Below the pieces are notes generated by a model. That model did not search any database. It saw only the letters and a list, made by a program, of their open reading frames with translations, and was not told where the DNA came from. Below are positions 33,607-43,718 of a stretch of DNA of 64,000 nucleotides, piece by piece (position 1 is the first letter of the stretch; each line of letters begins with the position of its first letter). A program made the translations under genes and the position numbers. This DNA is from Powellomyces hirtus (lineage: Eukaryota > Chytridiomycota > Chytridiomycetes > Spizellomycetales > Powellomycetaceae): contig JAHLKG010000020.1 of assembly GCA_025526995.1 (NCBI GenBank), positions 310,001-374,000 of the forward strand. The letters are read 5' to 3'.

Positions 33607-34986
33607 TTATTGGGGAGGGTGCGTGGGCGAGACACTGTTCTGTGGGGTCCCGTCCAGCTGTTGCTGTAGCTGCTGTTGTTGTTGGAGGTACTGCTGCTGC
33701 CGCTGCTGTTGTTGTCGGAGGAAGTAATAATACATTGCAAACAGCGTTCCCGCGAAGTGGGTTGCCGGGGTGTGCGGCATCACGTGGGTGGGTGGAGTCG
33801 TCATCAAGGGCGTGTTTGCCGGGATCCACGTTGTTTTCACGTAGCTGTCTACCTCATCCGCAGCTGTATTGAGGATGGCCGATGTGGGAGCCTCAATGAC
33901 CCAGCGCGGGGTGGTGGTTCTAACGTCGTCGCTGCGTTCGAGATGGGCGCCTGCGCGTGTGCAGATGTGGGCCGCGCTGTGGAAGAGGTGGTCGGCGAGG
34001 TAGGGTTGGAGGTGGTGGAGGGGGGTGGGAATGTGGAAGGCGGCGAGGTGGGTGGGGACGCGGTGGAGGATGCGGGCGGTGGTGTCCGCGACGGTGGTGG
34101 TCGTTGCAGTAGGATTGGCTCGCGGGGAGGAGATTTCAGCGGGGACGTTGTTGTGTGAGCTGTAGCCCTGTGTGGTGATTGTGACGTCGATGCTTCCCGT
34201 CCTGCTGCTGCTCCTACTAGCACCCGCGCCAGCAGCTATTTCAGTCGTGGTGGGACTGGTAGGAGCGGTGACTACGTTTGCGGTTGCCGCGGGGGGCACG
34301 TCAGGTGAGGTCGAGGTTGTGGTGACAACGTTGTGTGCGGGAGCTGCGGCGGCGGCGGCGGCGGCGGCGGACTCTGCGGGAATGGGTGTTGTTGTTGTTC
34401 TCGTTGTTGTTGTTGTTGCGGCTTGAGCAATTTCGTGTTGCTTTTTCCGGGCCCTGCGTTCTGCTTTCTCGGCTGCGGCGAGGGCCGAGGGCCGACCATT
34501 TGCGAGCTGCGTTTGGATCCCGGGACGAAGTTTGGATGCGGGTGCGGATTGGGGTTGCATGCGGTGAGCTTGCTGTGGAGCGGTGGGTTGAGCGGGAGGA
34601 TGAGCGGTGGGTTGAGTAGTGGGTTGAGCGGGGGGTCGAGCAGGAGATTGAGCGGGGGTTTGATCAAAAGGTTGGGCGACGGGGTGAACAGTGGGTTGAG
34701 CGGTGGGTTGGACGGTGGGTTGAGCGGGGGTTTGAGCAGGAGGTTGTTGCTGGACGTCCTCCGTCGTCCTATCCTCCTTCCAATCCGCAACCAACCTCTC
34801 TACCAAGGCCCTGGCCTTGTCCACCCTAGCCTCGTCGAACCCATGGACATAGACCATGGCCCGCACGGGGTCGAACGCGATGCGCACCAAATAGCGCTGG
34901 GCAATGCGGTGCACAATGTCGCGCATTTGCGGCGTGGCCCAGAATGTTGCGGGGAGTGTGGGGGTACAGATGGTTTTGTAGGCCAT
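33607..34986 (-). CDS. KH-like, Pro/Gln/Thr-rich hypothetical protein
   Basis: Intronless, 459 aa, starting at the ATG at 34986. Residues about 18-70 (MRDIVHRIAQRYLVRIAFD, VYVHGFDEARVDKARALVE) have the alternating hydrophobic pattern of a KH-type RNA-binding fold, though the GxxG loop is not obvious. Residues about 75-145 are short degenerate repeats of the PAQPT type, built from a roughly 12-bp DNA unit. An Ala/Thr-rich stretch follows, then a second folded-looking segment (VPTHLAAFHIPTPLHHLQPY to NTAADEVDSYVKTTW). The C-terminus is poly-Gln rich. I do not recognise a named family. RNA binding is a weak inference. Shares an 825-bp divergent promoter with the LEA-like gene. Confidence 0.6.
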   Translation of the reverse strand: MAYKTICTPTLPATFWATPQMRDIVHRIAQRYLVRIAFDPVRAMVYVHGFDEARVDKARALVERLVADWKEDRTTEDVQQQPPAQTPAQPTVQPTAQPTVHPVAQPFDQTPAQSPARPPAQPTTQPTAHPPAQPTAPQQAHRMQPQSAPASKLRPGIQTQLANGRPSALAAAEKAERRARKKQHEIAQAATTTTTRTTTTPIPAESAAAAAAAAAPAHNVVTTTSTSPDVPPAATANVVTAPTSPTTTEIAAGAGASRSSSRTGSIDVTITTQGYSSHNNVPAEISSPRANPTATTTTVADTTARILHRVPTHLAAFHIPTPLHHLQPYLADHLFHSAAHICTRAGAHLERSDDVRTTTPRWVIEAPTSAILNTAADEVDSYVKTTWIPANTPLMTTPPTHVMPHTPATHFAGTLFAMYYYFLRQQQQRQQQYLQQQQQLQQQLDGTPQNSVSPTHPPQ

Positions 34987-35811
34987 TGTTCTTTGAACGA
35001 AAGCGGGGGGAGTTTTGAGCTGTTAGGATAGGGATATACTGCCTGTTTGAGTGACAGGCCGAGTGATAGGCCGAGTGACAGGGGCCAGTGTGCAATTGAC
35101 AGGATCGATGGCAGGGGGGGAGTCTGTAGAAGCGCGTGCGTTGCTGACGAGTGAGTCACTTGTTCATTATTCCCAAACAGGATATATGGAAAAGGGATAC
35201 ATATGGGATGAACGGAGGGAGAGTGGGTCCGTGTCACGTGGAAGATGACGGCACAGCAAGTCACTCATGACATCATCATCATGAGAGAAAGAGAGAAAGA
35301 GAGAGAGTGACGCGTTGTTCATTGTCTTGACGAGTGAGTGACTTTGATGAATGAGTCCTTTGGGGGGCAGTTATCGATAGTCATTGAGTGAGTGATTGAG
35401 TGAGTGAGTGAGTGAGTGAATGAGTGGGGAATGTCGCAATGGGGGGGGGGGGGCATATCTAGTATCTCCTATCATATCTGCCATGTGATGATTCGACTCA
35501 CTCTCCCTCTCTCATACTCAGTCAGTCAGTCAACAATGCACTACGTCACTCACTCACTCACTCGCATCACATCATCACTTTCACATCACCCAGTCGCCCC
35601 CATTCTCACTGAATCCCCCTCTCTCTCCCTGGGAACAACGAACGTATAAAAGGCCCAGTCTCCCCTCCCCCTCCCCCTCATTCATAAACAACTCTTATCG
35701 ATATCCATAAACAACTCTTACCCTCGTACTCTCTTACCCTCGTACTCTCTTACTCTCGTACTCTCTTACTCTCTTACTCTCGTACTCTGTCGCCCCTGCC
35801 CCCCTGCAAAC
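34987..35811. promoter_or_regulatory. Divergent promoter with bZIP sites, GAGT/CACT arrays, TATA box
   Basis: A GTGAGTCAC (AP-1/Gcn4 consensus) lies at 35151-35159. A (GAGT)n array at about 35383-35428 is mirrored by (CACT)n at about 35547-35563, with a 13-G tract at 35441-35453 between them. TATAAAA at 35645-35651 sits about 165 bp before the LEA-like ATG. A CT-rich leader of repeated CTCTTACTCTCGTA units (about 35710-35790) follows; pyrimidine-rich leaders are common at strongly expressed fungal promoters. Confidence 0.5.
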
Positions 35812-38638
35812 ATGGCTTCCTACACTACTGCCCCAACCGCCTCCCCTTCCTACCTCAAACCCTCAGAGACTGACCCAGGTGACGTCGACATTGTCTCGTC
35901 CCCATCCGCCACGGCCGCCCCTCTTGACGCCCTCACAACCGTGACCACTACCGAGGGTAACTATCCATTAGTGACTTGTGTGACTTTTGCACTCTGCATC
36001 ATCCATTAGTGACTTGTGACTTGCATCATCGGTACTTACCCACGCTTGTGTGTCTCTCTCTCCAGTCGCCGTCGTTGAGGCTTCCCCCGTTCCCGCCCAC
36101 CAGGCAACCATGGCCGACACTCTGACCAATGCCGCCAGCACCGCTCGCAGCGTCGGTGGACAGGCTGCCAACACGGCTCGCACCGTAGGTGGACAAGCTG
36201 CCGGCGTTGCTTCGAGCGCCGCTGCCACCGCCCTGCCCATTGCAAAGGATCTCGCCTCGTCTCTCGCTTCCACCGTCGCCGCAGGCGCCCGCGCTGCTCA
36301 AAAGACTGTCTCTGGAGCTGTCAGCAGCGCCACTACCCCTTCCACTTCCTCCACCATCACCCCACAACCCGTGAGCGTCGCTGACAAGGACCTTGACACG
36401 GTCACCCAAGTGTCCGAGATTGAAATTCCCGCCGATGCCACCATCATTGTCCCAGCCGGCACCCGCGTCATCACCGAGGATCAGGCCGCCTCGCTCCAGC
36501 AGCAGCAGCAGCAGCAGTCGTCCTCCTCCACCGCTGCCCCAACCGAAACGGCTCGCACCGTGGGCTCGACTGCTGGCGCCGTGGCCGGAAACGTTGCCGG
36601 CACCGTCGCCGCGGCGGCTGGCCTCGCCAAGAACGCAGCTGTGGCCGCCACCAACAAGCTCTTTGGCGCTGGCACTACCGACACCCTTGCCACCAAGACG
36701 GAGAATGCCCAAACCATGGTCGCCGACCGCGCCAATGCTGGCCGCGAGGCCGTCGTGAGCTCGCTTCCCTCCTCCATCACCCCCACTACTGCCACTGCTA
36801 GTACTCCCACCACCACCAGCACGACCACCTCCCAGGCTCCCGGCGTGCTGGCAAACACTGCCAATACTGTCCGTGCCACCGCTGCCAACGCTGCCAACAC
36901 GGCCCGTGATACGGTTGCCAACGTGCAGCACTCTGCCGTCGAGCAGGTCCAGACGGTCCGCGAACAGGGCGTCAAGAGCACGTCCACCTCGGTGCTCTCC
37001 AAGACTGGCTCGGTCGCCGGAACCGTCATTGGCTCCGTTGCTGGCACCGTTGCGGCCGCTACCCATCTCGCCGCCGACACGGTCGCCACCGCCCTGGGCC
37101 GCAAGTCGCCCGCTCCCGAAGTCACGCATGCCCAGGAGCGCGGCGTCGAGCGCGCTCATGAAATCGAGCGCAATGCCAACGACACGGCCGTGCGCGCCCA
37201 GGAGACGGTCGTTCAGACCAAAAACCAGGCCGTCGATGCCGCTGTTGCCCAAAAGGACCGTGCCGTAGGCGCCGTCTCGGGCGCCGTAGGCGCCGTCTCG
37301 GGCGCCGTGGACTATGTCGCCACGTCGGCTCCCGTTGTCGCGACCACCGAGGCTGCCAAGTCGGCTTACGACACTGCCCAGGTCAACACCCACGCGGCCG
37401 CCACCGTTGTCGGTGACGCTGCCCATTCTACCTACGACACTACGGCGCACGCTGCTGCCCAGGCCCGCGACCTCGGCGCGTCGGCTTACAACAAGACGGC
37501 TGCCACTGCTGGAAACACGTACCAGAAGGCTGCCGACACGACGGCGCACGTTGCTACTCAGGCCCGCGACCTCGGCGCGTCGGCTTACAACAAGACAGCT
37601 GCCACTGCTGGAAACACGTACCAGAAGACTGCCGAGGTGACGGCTCCCGTTCGTGAGACGACCACCTCCACTGCTACCACTGCGTACAACAAGGCTGCTG
37701 AAGTGACTGCGCCTGCCGTTTCCGCAGTCTCCAACGCTGCAACCTCTGCCTACAACACTGCTGCCGGCGCGGCGGGCACCGTATACAACAAGGCTACCGG
37801 CGCAACGACCAAGACCTCTGACGCTCACAACCTTCCCGAAGGTCACCTTGGCTCGCCCGCTGGCATTGCTGGCACGTACGGCTCTTCGGCCCCAGTGTCC
37901 CAATCCGTTGACACGACCGGCCCCGTCTCGGACAGCACCCTCGCCCACCTCCCGAGCTCGCCTGCTGGCATTGCCGGTACCTACGGCTCCTCTGCTCCAA
38001 TCAGCAGCCGACCCGCTGACGCAGCCGCTCCGGTCTCTGACAGTGCTCTCGCCAGTGACTCTGCCATCTCGGCCGTCTTTATCCCCGCCGACCAGCGGTC
38101 TCCCGAACAGCAGGCTGCTGTCGACGCTGCTCTGAGCCGCAACCTCGAGCCCGTGACGGGTGTTACTCCCACGGACGACAAGTACTCTCCTACCGCAGAC
38201 GTCCTGTCCTCTTTGGAACAACCCTCTGCGACCCGTTCCACCCAGAGAATTTCGTCGGTTCTCCCTGCTGACCTGACCGAGCGGGACCTGGCTTCCCCAC
38301 CTTCGGACTCGACCTCGACCCGCTCCATTCCGACCTCGTCCATTGAGGAGCGCTACACTGCCCCCATGGCCCCCTCCACCACCTCCACCACTTCCACCAC
38401 CTCTACCCCCACGTACGACGAACAGCGGGCTTCCATCCACCCGCACCCGCAGCAGCACCATGAACAGGCCTCCACCACTGCAACCGGTTCCCACAAGAAC
38501 GAGTCGCAGCATCATGACGCTACGGGAGCCAAGCCGCACTTTATGGACAAGCTCAAGGGCAAGGTCCACGATATCCTCCACAAGGACCATGTGGAGCACC
38601 CTTCCTCGGACAAGCACCATGTGCCCGGCGCTGTGTAA
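35812..38638 (+). CDS. Large hydrophilic LEA-like protein
   Basis: Two exons, 35812-35956 and 36066-38638, 905 aa. Ala/Thr/Ser-rich, almost without aromatic or Cys residues except repeated Tyr, and predicted disordered or amphipathic-helical. It holds many Ala-rich 11-mer-like segments such as TARSVGGQAANTA. A near-perfect 33-aa tandem duplication (ARDLGASAYNKTAATAGNTY, DNA unit 99 bp at 37442-37639) and a second repeat (SPAGIAGTYGSSAP, twice) follow. The C-terminus HFMDKLKGKVHDILHK is a conserved-looking basic amphipathic helix of a kind found in several fungal stress proteins. The pattern resembles group 3 LEA proteins, which protect membranes and proteins on drying; that role is inferred from composition. 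The opposite strand is also open over this length, but the splice, TATA box and leader support this strand. Confidence 0.75.
35963..36027 (+). repeat. 38-bp tandem repeat inside the LEA-like gene intron
   Basis: ATCCATTAGTGACTTGTG at 35963 recurs at 36001, a 38-bp period and about 1.7 copies. It lies wholly within the 35957-36065 intron and makes this intron (109 bp) longer than most here. Confidence 0.7.
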
Positions 38639-40292
38639 AGGAAACAAGACAACTCACAGCCCAAACAACCAACGACCCGAAATGTTGACGTCTGAGAAAG
38701 CCAATCCGGAAAAGAAAAAAGAAATTTCCCTACGCGTCCCCATATGGTTTGAGTGAGATTTGACGTCTCTTCTCTGCTTTTTTTTTGTGTGCCCCCTATG
38801 ATTTTGGCCCTTGTTATGAAACCGCAATTTTGTCTGGCGTGATGGCAGCAAACACACTCCCTTCTGGGTGTCTCTATATGCCGTTTTCTATGTAAATAAT
38901 TATTGCATTTGTCCTCTATCTTTTCTTGAAGTTCTGCATTCATCTCTCGACGCTGTAATCTTGACGAAGATCAATGATGACGATTGATAACGAGCGGGCT
39001 GTTTGCCTAATCTATTTCTTACAGTGACATGGAAGCCACTACAAAAACTCTAGGCGGCAAACCTGTGCAAAAATGTTGTCCATCATGGCCCCCCATTCCC
39101 GTGCTCGTTGTCATCATCTACCACATGCGCGTGCGTGCAGAGTTCGCGGTGGTGCACAGCAGAAACGAACAAGGGAACAAGGTGACGCCGGCCCCGGGAT
39201 ATCTGCGAACACAGAATCCCAGGCCGCCGTCGCCAAATGCCCCACTGCACACAAGGGTGTCCGAAATACATGCGCGCACACCCTGCAGCATTGCCACACT
39301 CGACGGCATCCAGAAACCCCAACCCTCTGAAGATAAAAAGGGCACGGCGAAAAAAAAAAAACGCGGACAGTCACCTTTATCTCTGGCCAGTTAAATCCCG
39401 CCTGCCCAATTTGGCGACGCGCACATGGCATACTGCACAGTCGCTACACAACACCCACCGCGGAGTCGCTGTGGGAGTCGAAAACGCACATGTGTGGTAG
39501 AGGTCGAGAACGAGATTGCTGGGGCGGGTTTTCAAGCGTGGAGGGTTTGCGACGAGAGCGTTTTGGTCGTGTGAATCAACATATATTCTCGCTACGGTAT
39601 GGTATGAGGTAGGCAGCAAGCGTGAATGGGCGGGGCGGGGGTGGTGTTGGCCGACTACGGTACCGGCATCACGCGTGCCTAAGCCACCGTCCTCAGATGT
39701 TGAGTGCGGGACGTACATGAAAATGCAAACGGGCGCCCATCCTGCTGTCTTTCTCGAACTTACAGTAAATAAATGCACAGATGAGGTTTGTTTGACACCC
39801 AGGCGCACATGCGCGGGCGGCCGCCTTCCTTTTGCAGGGACTGACTGCATGTAACGTGAGTGGCAATGGCAACATTTCAAACCCCATGGTTGAAAAACCC
39901 CACCCGTGGCCATATGTCTAGCCACACATATTGAGTTTTTGTCGACGCGGATTTCCAAACAGTCGAGAAAAGTGTGACAAAAGTGAGACGCGCACGCGCC
40001 ACTAACAAGCCACAACATCTCACACGTTTCAGCGGATGGGATGAGTGTCACACTAACTAACCCCCCGTTCCGACAGTGTTTCTTTGCGTCTGGCGGACGG
40101 GGTCCCCCACAAGACCTGTCGTAGAATACAGAGCTGGTTGTTCAGAAGATCAGCGGTTGCATATTCCCCCCTCGCTGGCGTTAGGAACACATTCATTCCC
40201 CCCTTGCCGTCTAGCGACATTGCGGGGCCCCTCCGAATTTCGACATTTTCACCGCCACCACCACACACACTCACACACACATCCCACCCGAC
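38639..40292. other. 1.65-kb intergenic stretch
   Basis: Between the LEA-like gene and the proton-channel gene. A minus-strand open frame of about 220 codons (39377-40051) lacks recognisable domains, a proper ATG at its 5' end and splice context; I treat it as chance. The last 60 bases before 40293 are CA-rich 5' leader (CACACACACTCACACACACA). Nothing else seen. Confidence 0.4.
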
Positions 40293-41260
40293 ATGTCCAA
40301 AATGTTTGCGTCCAAACTCCACGCCCTCAAGTCGTCCGTCACCCCGACGCCGCGCATGCACGGGGGCACATCCGGCAACCCCGCGGCGCCGATCGAGCTC
40401 GGCTCCCACGCATCCATCTCCAAGCCGGCCGGCGAGGAGGGCGCGCATTGGGAGTCGGGCGGTGCGATGCCGGCCGCGGGGGGGCATGCAGCGGCAGCCC
40501 GGCGGGCGCGTGTGGATCTGGACACGCGACGGGCCCAGGGCGTCGTGTTGGCGATGGTGCTGCTGGATTTGGGTCTTGCAGGTGAGGAGTGTGGATGATT
40601 TTTCACATTTTATGGGGCTGCGTCCATTTTCAACACCCTTGAGGGCGTTGGGCTGATTCATGTGTGATTTGCGGGTGGTTTCGTTTTACAGTGGCGACTC
40701 TCTTCGAAGCCGTCTACGACCCGGCCCTCCCGTCGGCGCTGGACCCGACTCTCCTGATCACGCACACGCTCAACACCTCGCTCCTCGCCTTCAGCATCGC
40801 GCGCATCCTCCTCTTCACCCTCACGCTACTGCTGCGCGTGGTGTTTGCGCTCGAAATCGTCCTCCGCGTAATGTCCCTCGGGCCCGCGCACTACCTCCGC
40901 TCCCCGCAGCGCATCGTCGACGCCCTCGTCGTGCTCCTCGCGCTCCTCCTCCACATGTGTCTCCCCGCGCGCGAAGCCCTCCTGTGCAACTTTATCATTG
41001 GACTGCGCCTGTGCTGGCGAACGCCACTGTGGATCCACACGCGGGAGCGCGACCTCGCCGCCATCCATGCCCGCGCCGCCGACCAGACGAAACGCGAGCG
41101 CGATGCCGAAATGCAGGCCCTGATGCTCACCAACAGCAGATTGAAACAGCAGCTGACCGACCAGCGCCATAAAATGAACATATTGACCGGCGATGTCGGC
41201 ATCATGGACGCGGATCTCGCCTCGGCCTCCAACCCCGCGGATCGTGGTTATTACTTGTAG
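40293..41260 (+). CDS. Voltage-gated proton channel-like protein (Hv1 family), atypical S4
   Basis: Two exons, 40293-40581 and 40692-41260, 285 aa. After an 80-residue cytosolic N-terminus comes a four-helix voltage-sensor domain with no pore domain, then a coiled coil, the Hv1 layout. S1 (QGVVLAMVLLDLGLA) carries Asp92, the position of the proton-selectivity Asp of Hv1 (human Asp112). S2 has Phe148, Glu151 and Arg155 (FALEIVLR), the charge-transfer centre. S3 has Asp173 (RIVDALVVLLALLL). S4 reads IIGLRLCWRTPLW: Arg202 and Arg206 are four apart instead of the usual three-residue RxWRxxR spacing, and a third Arg is missing. The tail (residues about 213-265, TRERDLAAIHARAADQTKRE) resembles the Hv1 dimerising coiled coil. 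In fungi Hv1 channels export protons. The family call is good; voltage-gated proton conduction is not certain given S4. Confidence 0.78.
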
Positions 41261-41837
41261 GAACACGCCCCCTTCTCCCCCCCCATGTCTCCGCTCCCGT
41301 TCTCTCACGTGGGCTGCGCCCACCCCCACCCATACATAGATATCCATAGAGCTTCTAGATTGTACATTTGAGTTCAGTTTCTACCGTCCCCGCACAATAA
41401 TCGTTTTGCCAAAATATATTGTGACATGCCAAACAGCAAGAGATACCAGAGCAAAAAAAAAAAAGGGTACAGCAGGGGAGAAAAGATAACGTGTCGCAAG
41501 GGTTTGTTTGAGGGGAAACGGAGAGCAGTGCCCGTTTCTCAATTTCGTTTATTTGTTCCGCAAGTAGGGATCGCGAAAAAAATCGCGATAGCGTCTATTT
41601 TACACGTTGTTTGCGCGGCGAACCGTGGACAGAGGGGGGTGACGATGATGCACGGCGTGGCCCTCGCCTGTGTGTGTGGGGGGCAGAAGGACGGGAAGAG
41701 ACAGGGTGATGAGGCGGTTTTGGAGAGGGACAGGGATGGTCGTGGTCCGGGTTTCTGGAGAAACGCGCATTCCTGACCCCGGGGGATGGGTAAAAATGGA
41801 GGACATGGGTGTTTGTTTCTGTTTTCGCAGCGCCCGC
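41261..41837. other. Convergent 3' flanks
   Basis: 577 bp between the ends of the proton-channel gene (+) and the cyclin gene (-). An A-run near 41453-41464. No gene seen. Confidence 0.45.
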
Positions 41838-42900
41838 TCAATCCACCCACTCGATCTCCGACGTCAACGCGCCAGGTCTTGCGCGCGGTGGTTTATATAC
41901 GCGTAGGCTGGGGTCGTGGTCAAGCGGGCGGTGGTGGTGGTGGTGGGACGACGACGACGACGACGGCAGCGAAGACGGGGGTGTGTGGATGCGGGTGTAA
42001 TGCGGATGCTGTTTGACGAGATTGACATAGTAGGTCTGGAGGATCTCGACGTCGGCGGCGAGGTGCCAGTCAATCAAGAACAGGAACTCGAGTTCGAGAA
42101 TGTTGAGTTCTTTGGTGCTGATCCCGCCGACTTTGGCGTACATGGTGTTGGTGAGGTACGAGTCACACAGGGTCTGTTGCGCGGGGGGGAGGGGGGGGGG
42201 GAAAGATTGAGAAAGGTGGGGGACAATACAGATGAGTTGAGGGTGTCAGGGGGGGTTAGGGGTGGAACCACTGCGGTAAAGAGGTTTTTGATACCTTGCT
42301 GGCACATGTGAATCCGGTAATGACGAACCGATGTACCGTCAGCGAACAGACGGTGAAGGTGGGTGTGCGATCACATATGCGATCAATGTAGATGAGGAGG
42401 ACGAGGAGACATATGCGTTCAATCTGGGCATAGCGCACGATGCGCTGCAGGTACTCGACGAGGGAGATGTGCGGTGGGGCGCGCGAATGGAAGCGGGTGA
42501 GGGTGGTCGAGTTCAATGGGATGTGGTCATTGTGGATCGTCAGTCGCGTCAACATGTCCGCTGCAAAAAAAGATTCCCCGAGTGATGAGCATACACTTTT
42601 TTGTTCAGGTTTTGGGCAAAACGGCGAGGAAGAGGGGACCTTTTTCGGAGGCTGTGTGTTTCACTTACCGATCAGCTGTATCAGATCTCTAACATCAACG
42701 AGGTGAAAGTATTCTACAATAGACACAAGCAAGGGTTTACAAAAGGGACTCGTGGTAGCGAGCGCAAGGTTCCCCCTTTGCCAGCCAACTCCCGCGAGAA
42801 TCTACATCTCTACACACAATGTACCAGGGAGTTTAACGGACTGCGCGGGAGGGACATTTGTGGCAGCGGCTGTGCCAGTGGTTCTAGGAGAGTAGCTCAT
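41838..42900 (-). CDS. PHO80/PCL-type cyclin
   Basis: Cyclin partner of a PHO85-like CDK; yeast relatives act in phosphate signalling, polarity and glycogen control. Four exons: 42900-42825, 42713-42669, 42560-42295, 42173-41838; 240 aa, phases consistent. The cyclin box runs from FHSRAPPHISLVEYLQRIVR through ERICLLVLLIYIDRIC, TVHRFVITGFTCASK, and YAKVGGISTKELNILELEFL, all family-diagnostic, to DWHLAADVEILQTYY. The C-terminal tail is Ser- and His-rich (SSSSSSHHHHH). The first 25-codon exon is supported by frame and a good GTACAT donor. Intron 3 carries long C/G homopolymer tracts. It shares an 818-bp divergent promoter with the TBC gene. Confidence 0.92.
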
Positions 42901-43718
42901 TGCCAGAGCTCGCTAGCTCCGGTCGGGGGGCAGAGTGTAAATGAGAGCGCGTCCAACGGTTTGGGCCAGGAAAGTCGGTCGGCGAGAAGGACGCAAAAGT
43001 AGTTGACAAGATCAAAGCAGAAGTAGCAGAAGAGACAGAAGATTGCTGTGGCGAGCGGAAAGCGTGTGTGAGTAAGTGTTGGAAAGAACGAGAGCCCCTC
43101 GTCCCCTCCTGGAACCCACCTCGGCTCTCGGACGTGAGCGTATATACGAGAGAATCGAGAGAAAGAGGCAGAGACGGATGGAAGAGCAGATGGGAGGACG
43201 GGGGGGGGGGGGGGGTTGTTGAGGTTGTTATTTACTGTCCCTTGGGACTGGCGTTGAAATATCGAGTACCATCTGAAACGACCAACACTGTTCCTCACGC
43301 GTCCCAGTTGTTGGTGTTTGATTGAATTTGGGCACACGTAGTCGCGTCGCTGGCTCACCGTCGTTGGCGTTTGTTTGCAAGTGTTCTTTTTTCCCTTGTC
43401 TCACTCCCGACTGCCGACCCCTCGTACCAACAAACCTTCGCAAGCCCTCCTTATCATTATTGGTATTGGGCGACGGGTGGTGAGACAGACACAAAAGAAG
43501 CTACTGTCAGACACTCCACCGCGTGAGCAGCGGTGAGCTGCTGCGGAACAGAAACACGTAGAACAAACAAAAAAACAAACAAACAAACAAGCATACGCAT
43601 ACACACGTATACAACGCAACGCAACGCTGTGGGCAGTACCGAAATCAATTAGGCGTCCCCGGTAGTTGGGCGTCCTTGGATAGGATCCTCCCTTTCTTGG
43701 TGCAATCCTTGCGACAGA
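42901..43718. promoter_or_regulatory. Divergent cyclin/TBC promoter region
   Basis: 818 bp between two start codons. A GTATATAC lies near 43139 on the cyclin side, a 16-G tract at 43200-43215, and an (ACAA)n run near 43570-43590 on the TBC side. No gene seen. Confidence 0.4.

Noticed and set aside
34333..35031. Plus-strand Gly/Cys-rich frame across the KH-like gene
   Set aside because: Antisense shadow of the PAQPT repeats and poly-Ala stretch; the repetitive look comes from the repeat DNA.
36026..38647. 873-codon minus-strand open frame opposite the LEA-like gene
   Set aside because: Composition is a mirror of the Ala/Thr-rich sense strand (Gly/Arg/Ser-rich). It has no domain or splice structure, and the TATA box, leader and intron support the plus strand. 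It is open because TA-containing codons are rare.
39377..40051. 224-codon minus-strand open frame in the 38.6-40.3 kb gap
   Set aside because: No recognisable domain, its 5' end is not an ATG-led conserved start, and no splice partner. I treat it as chance, though transcripts could change this.
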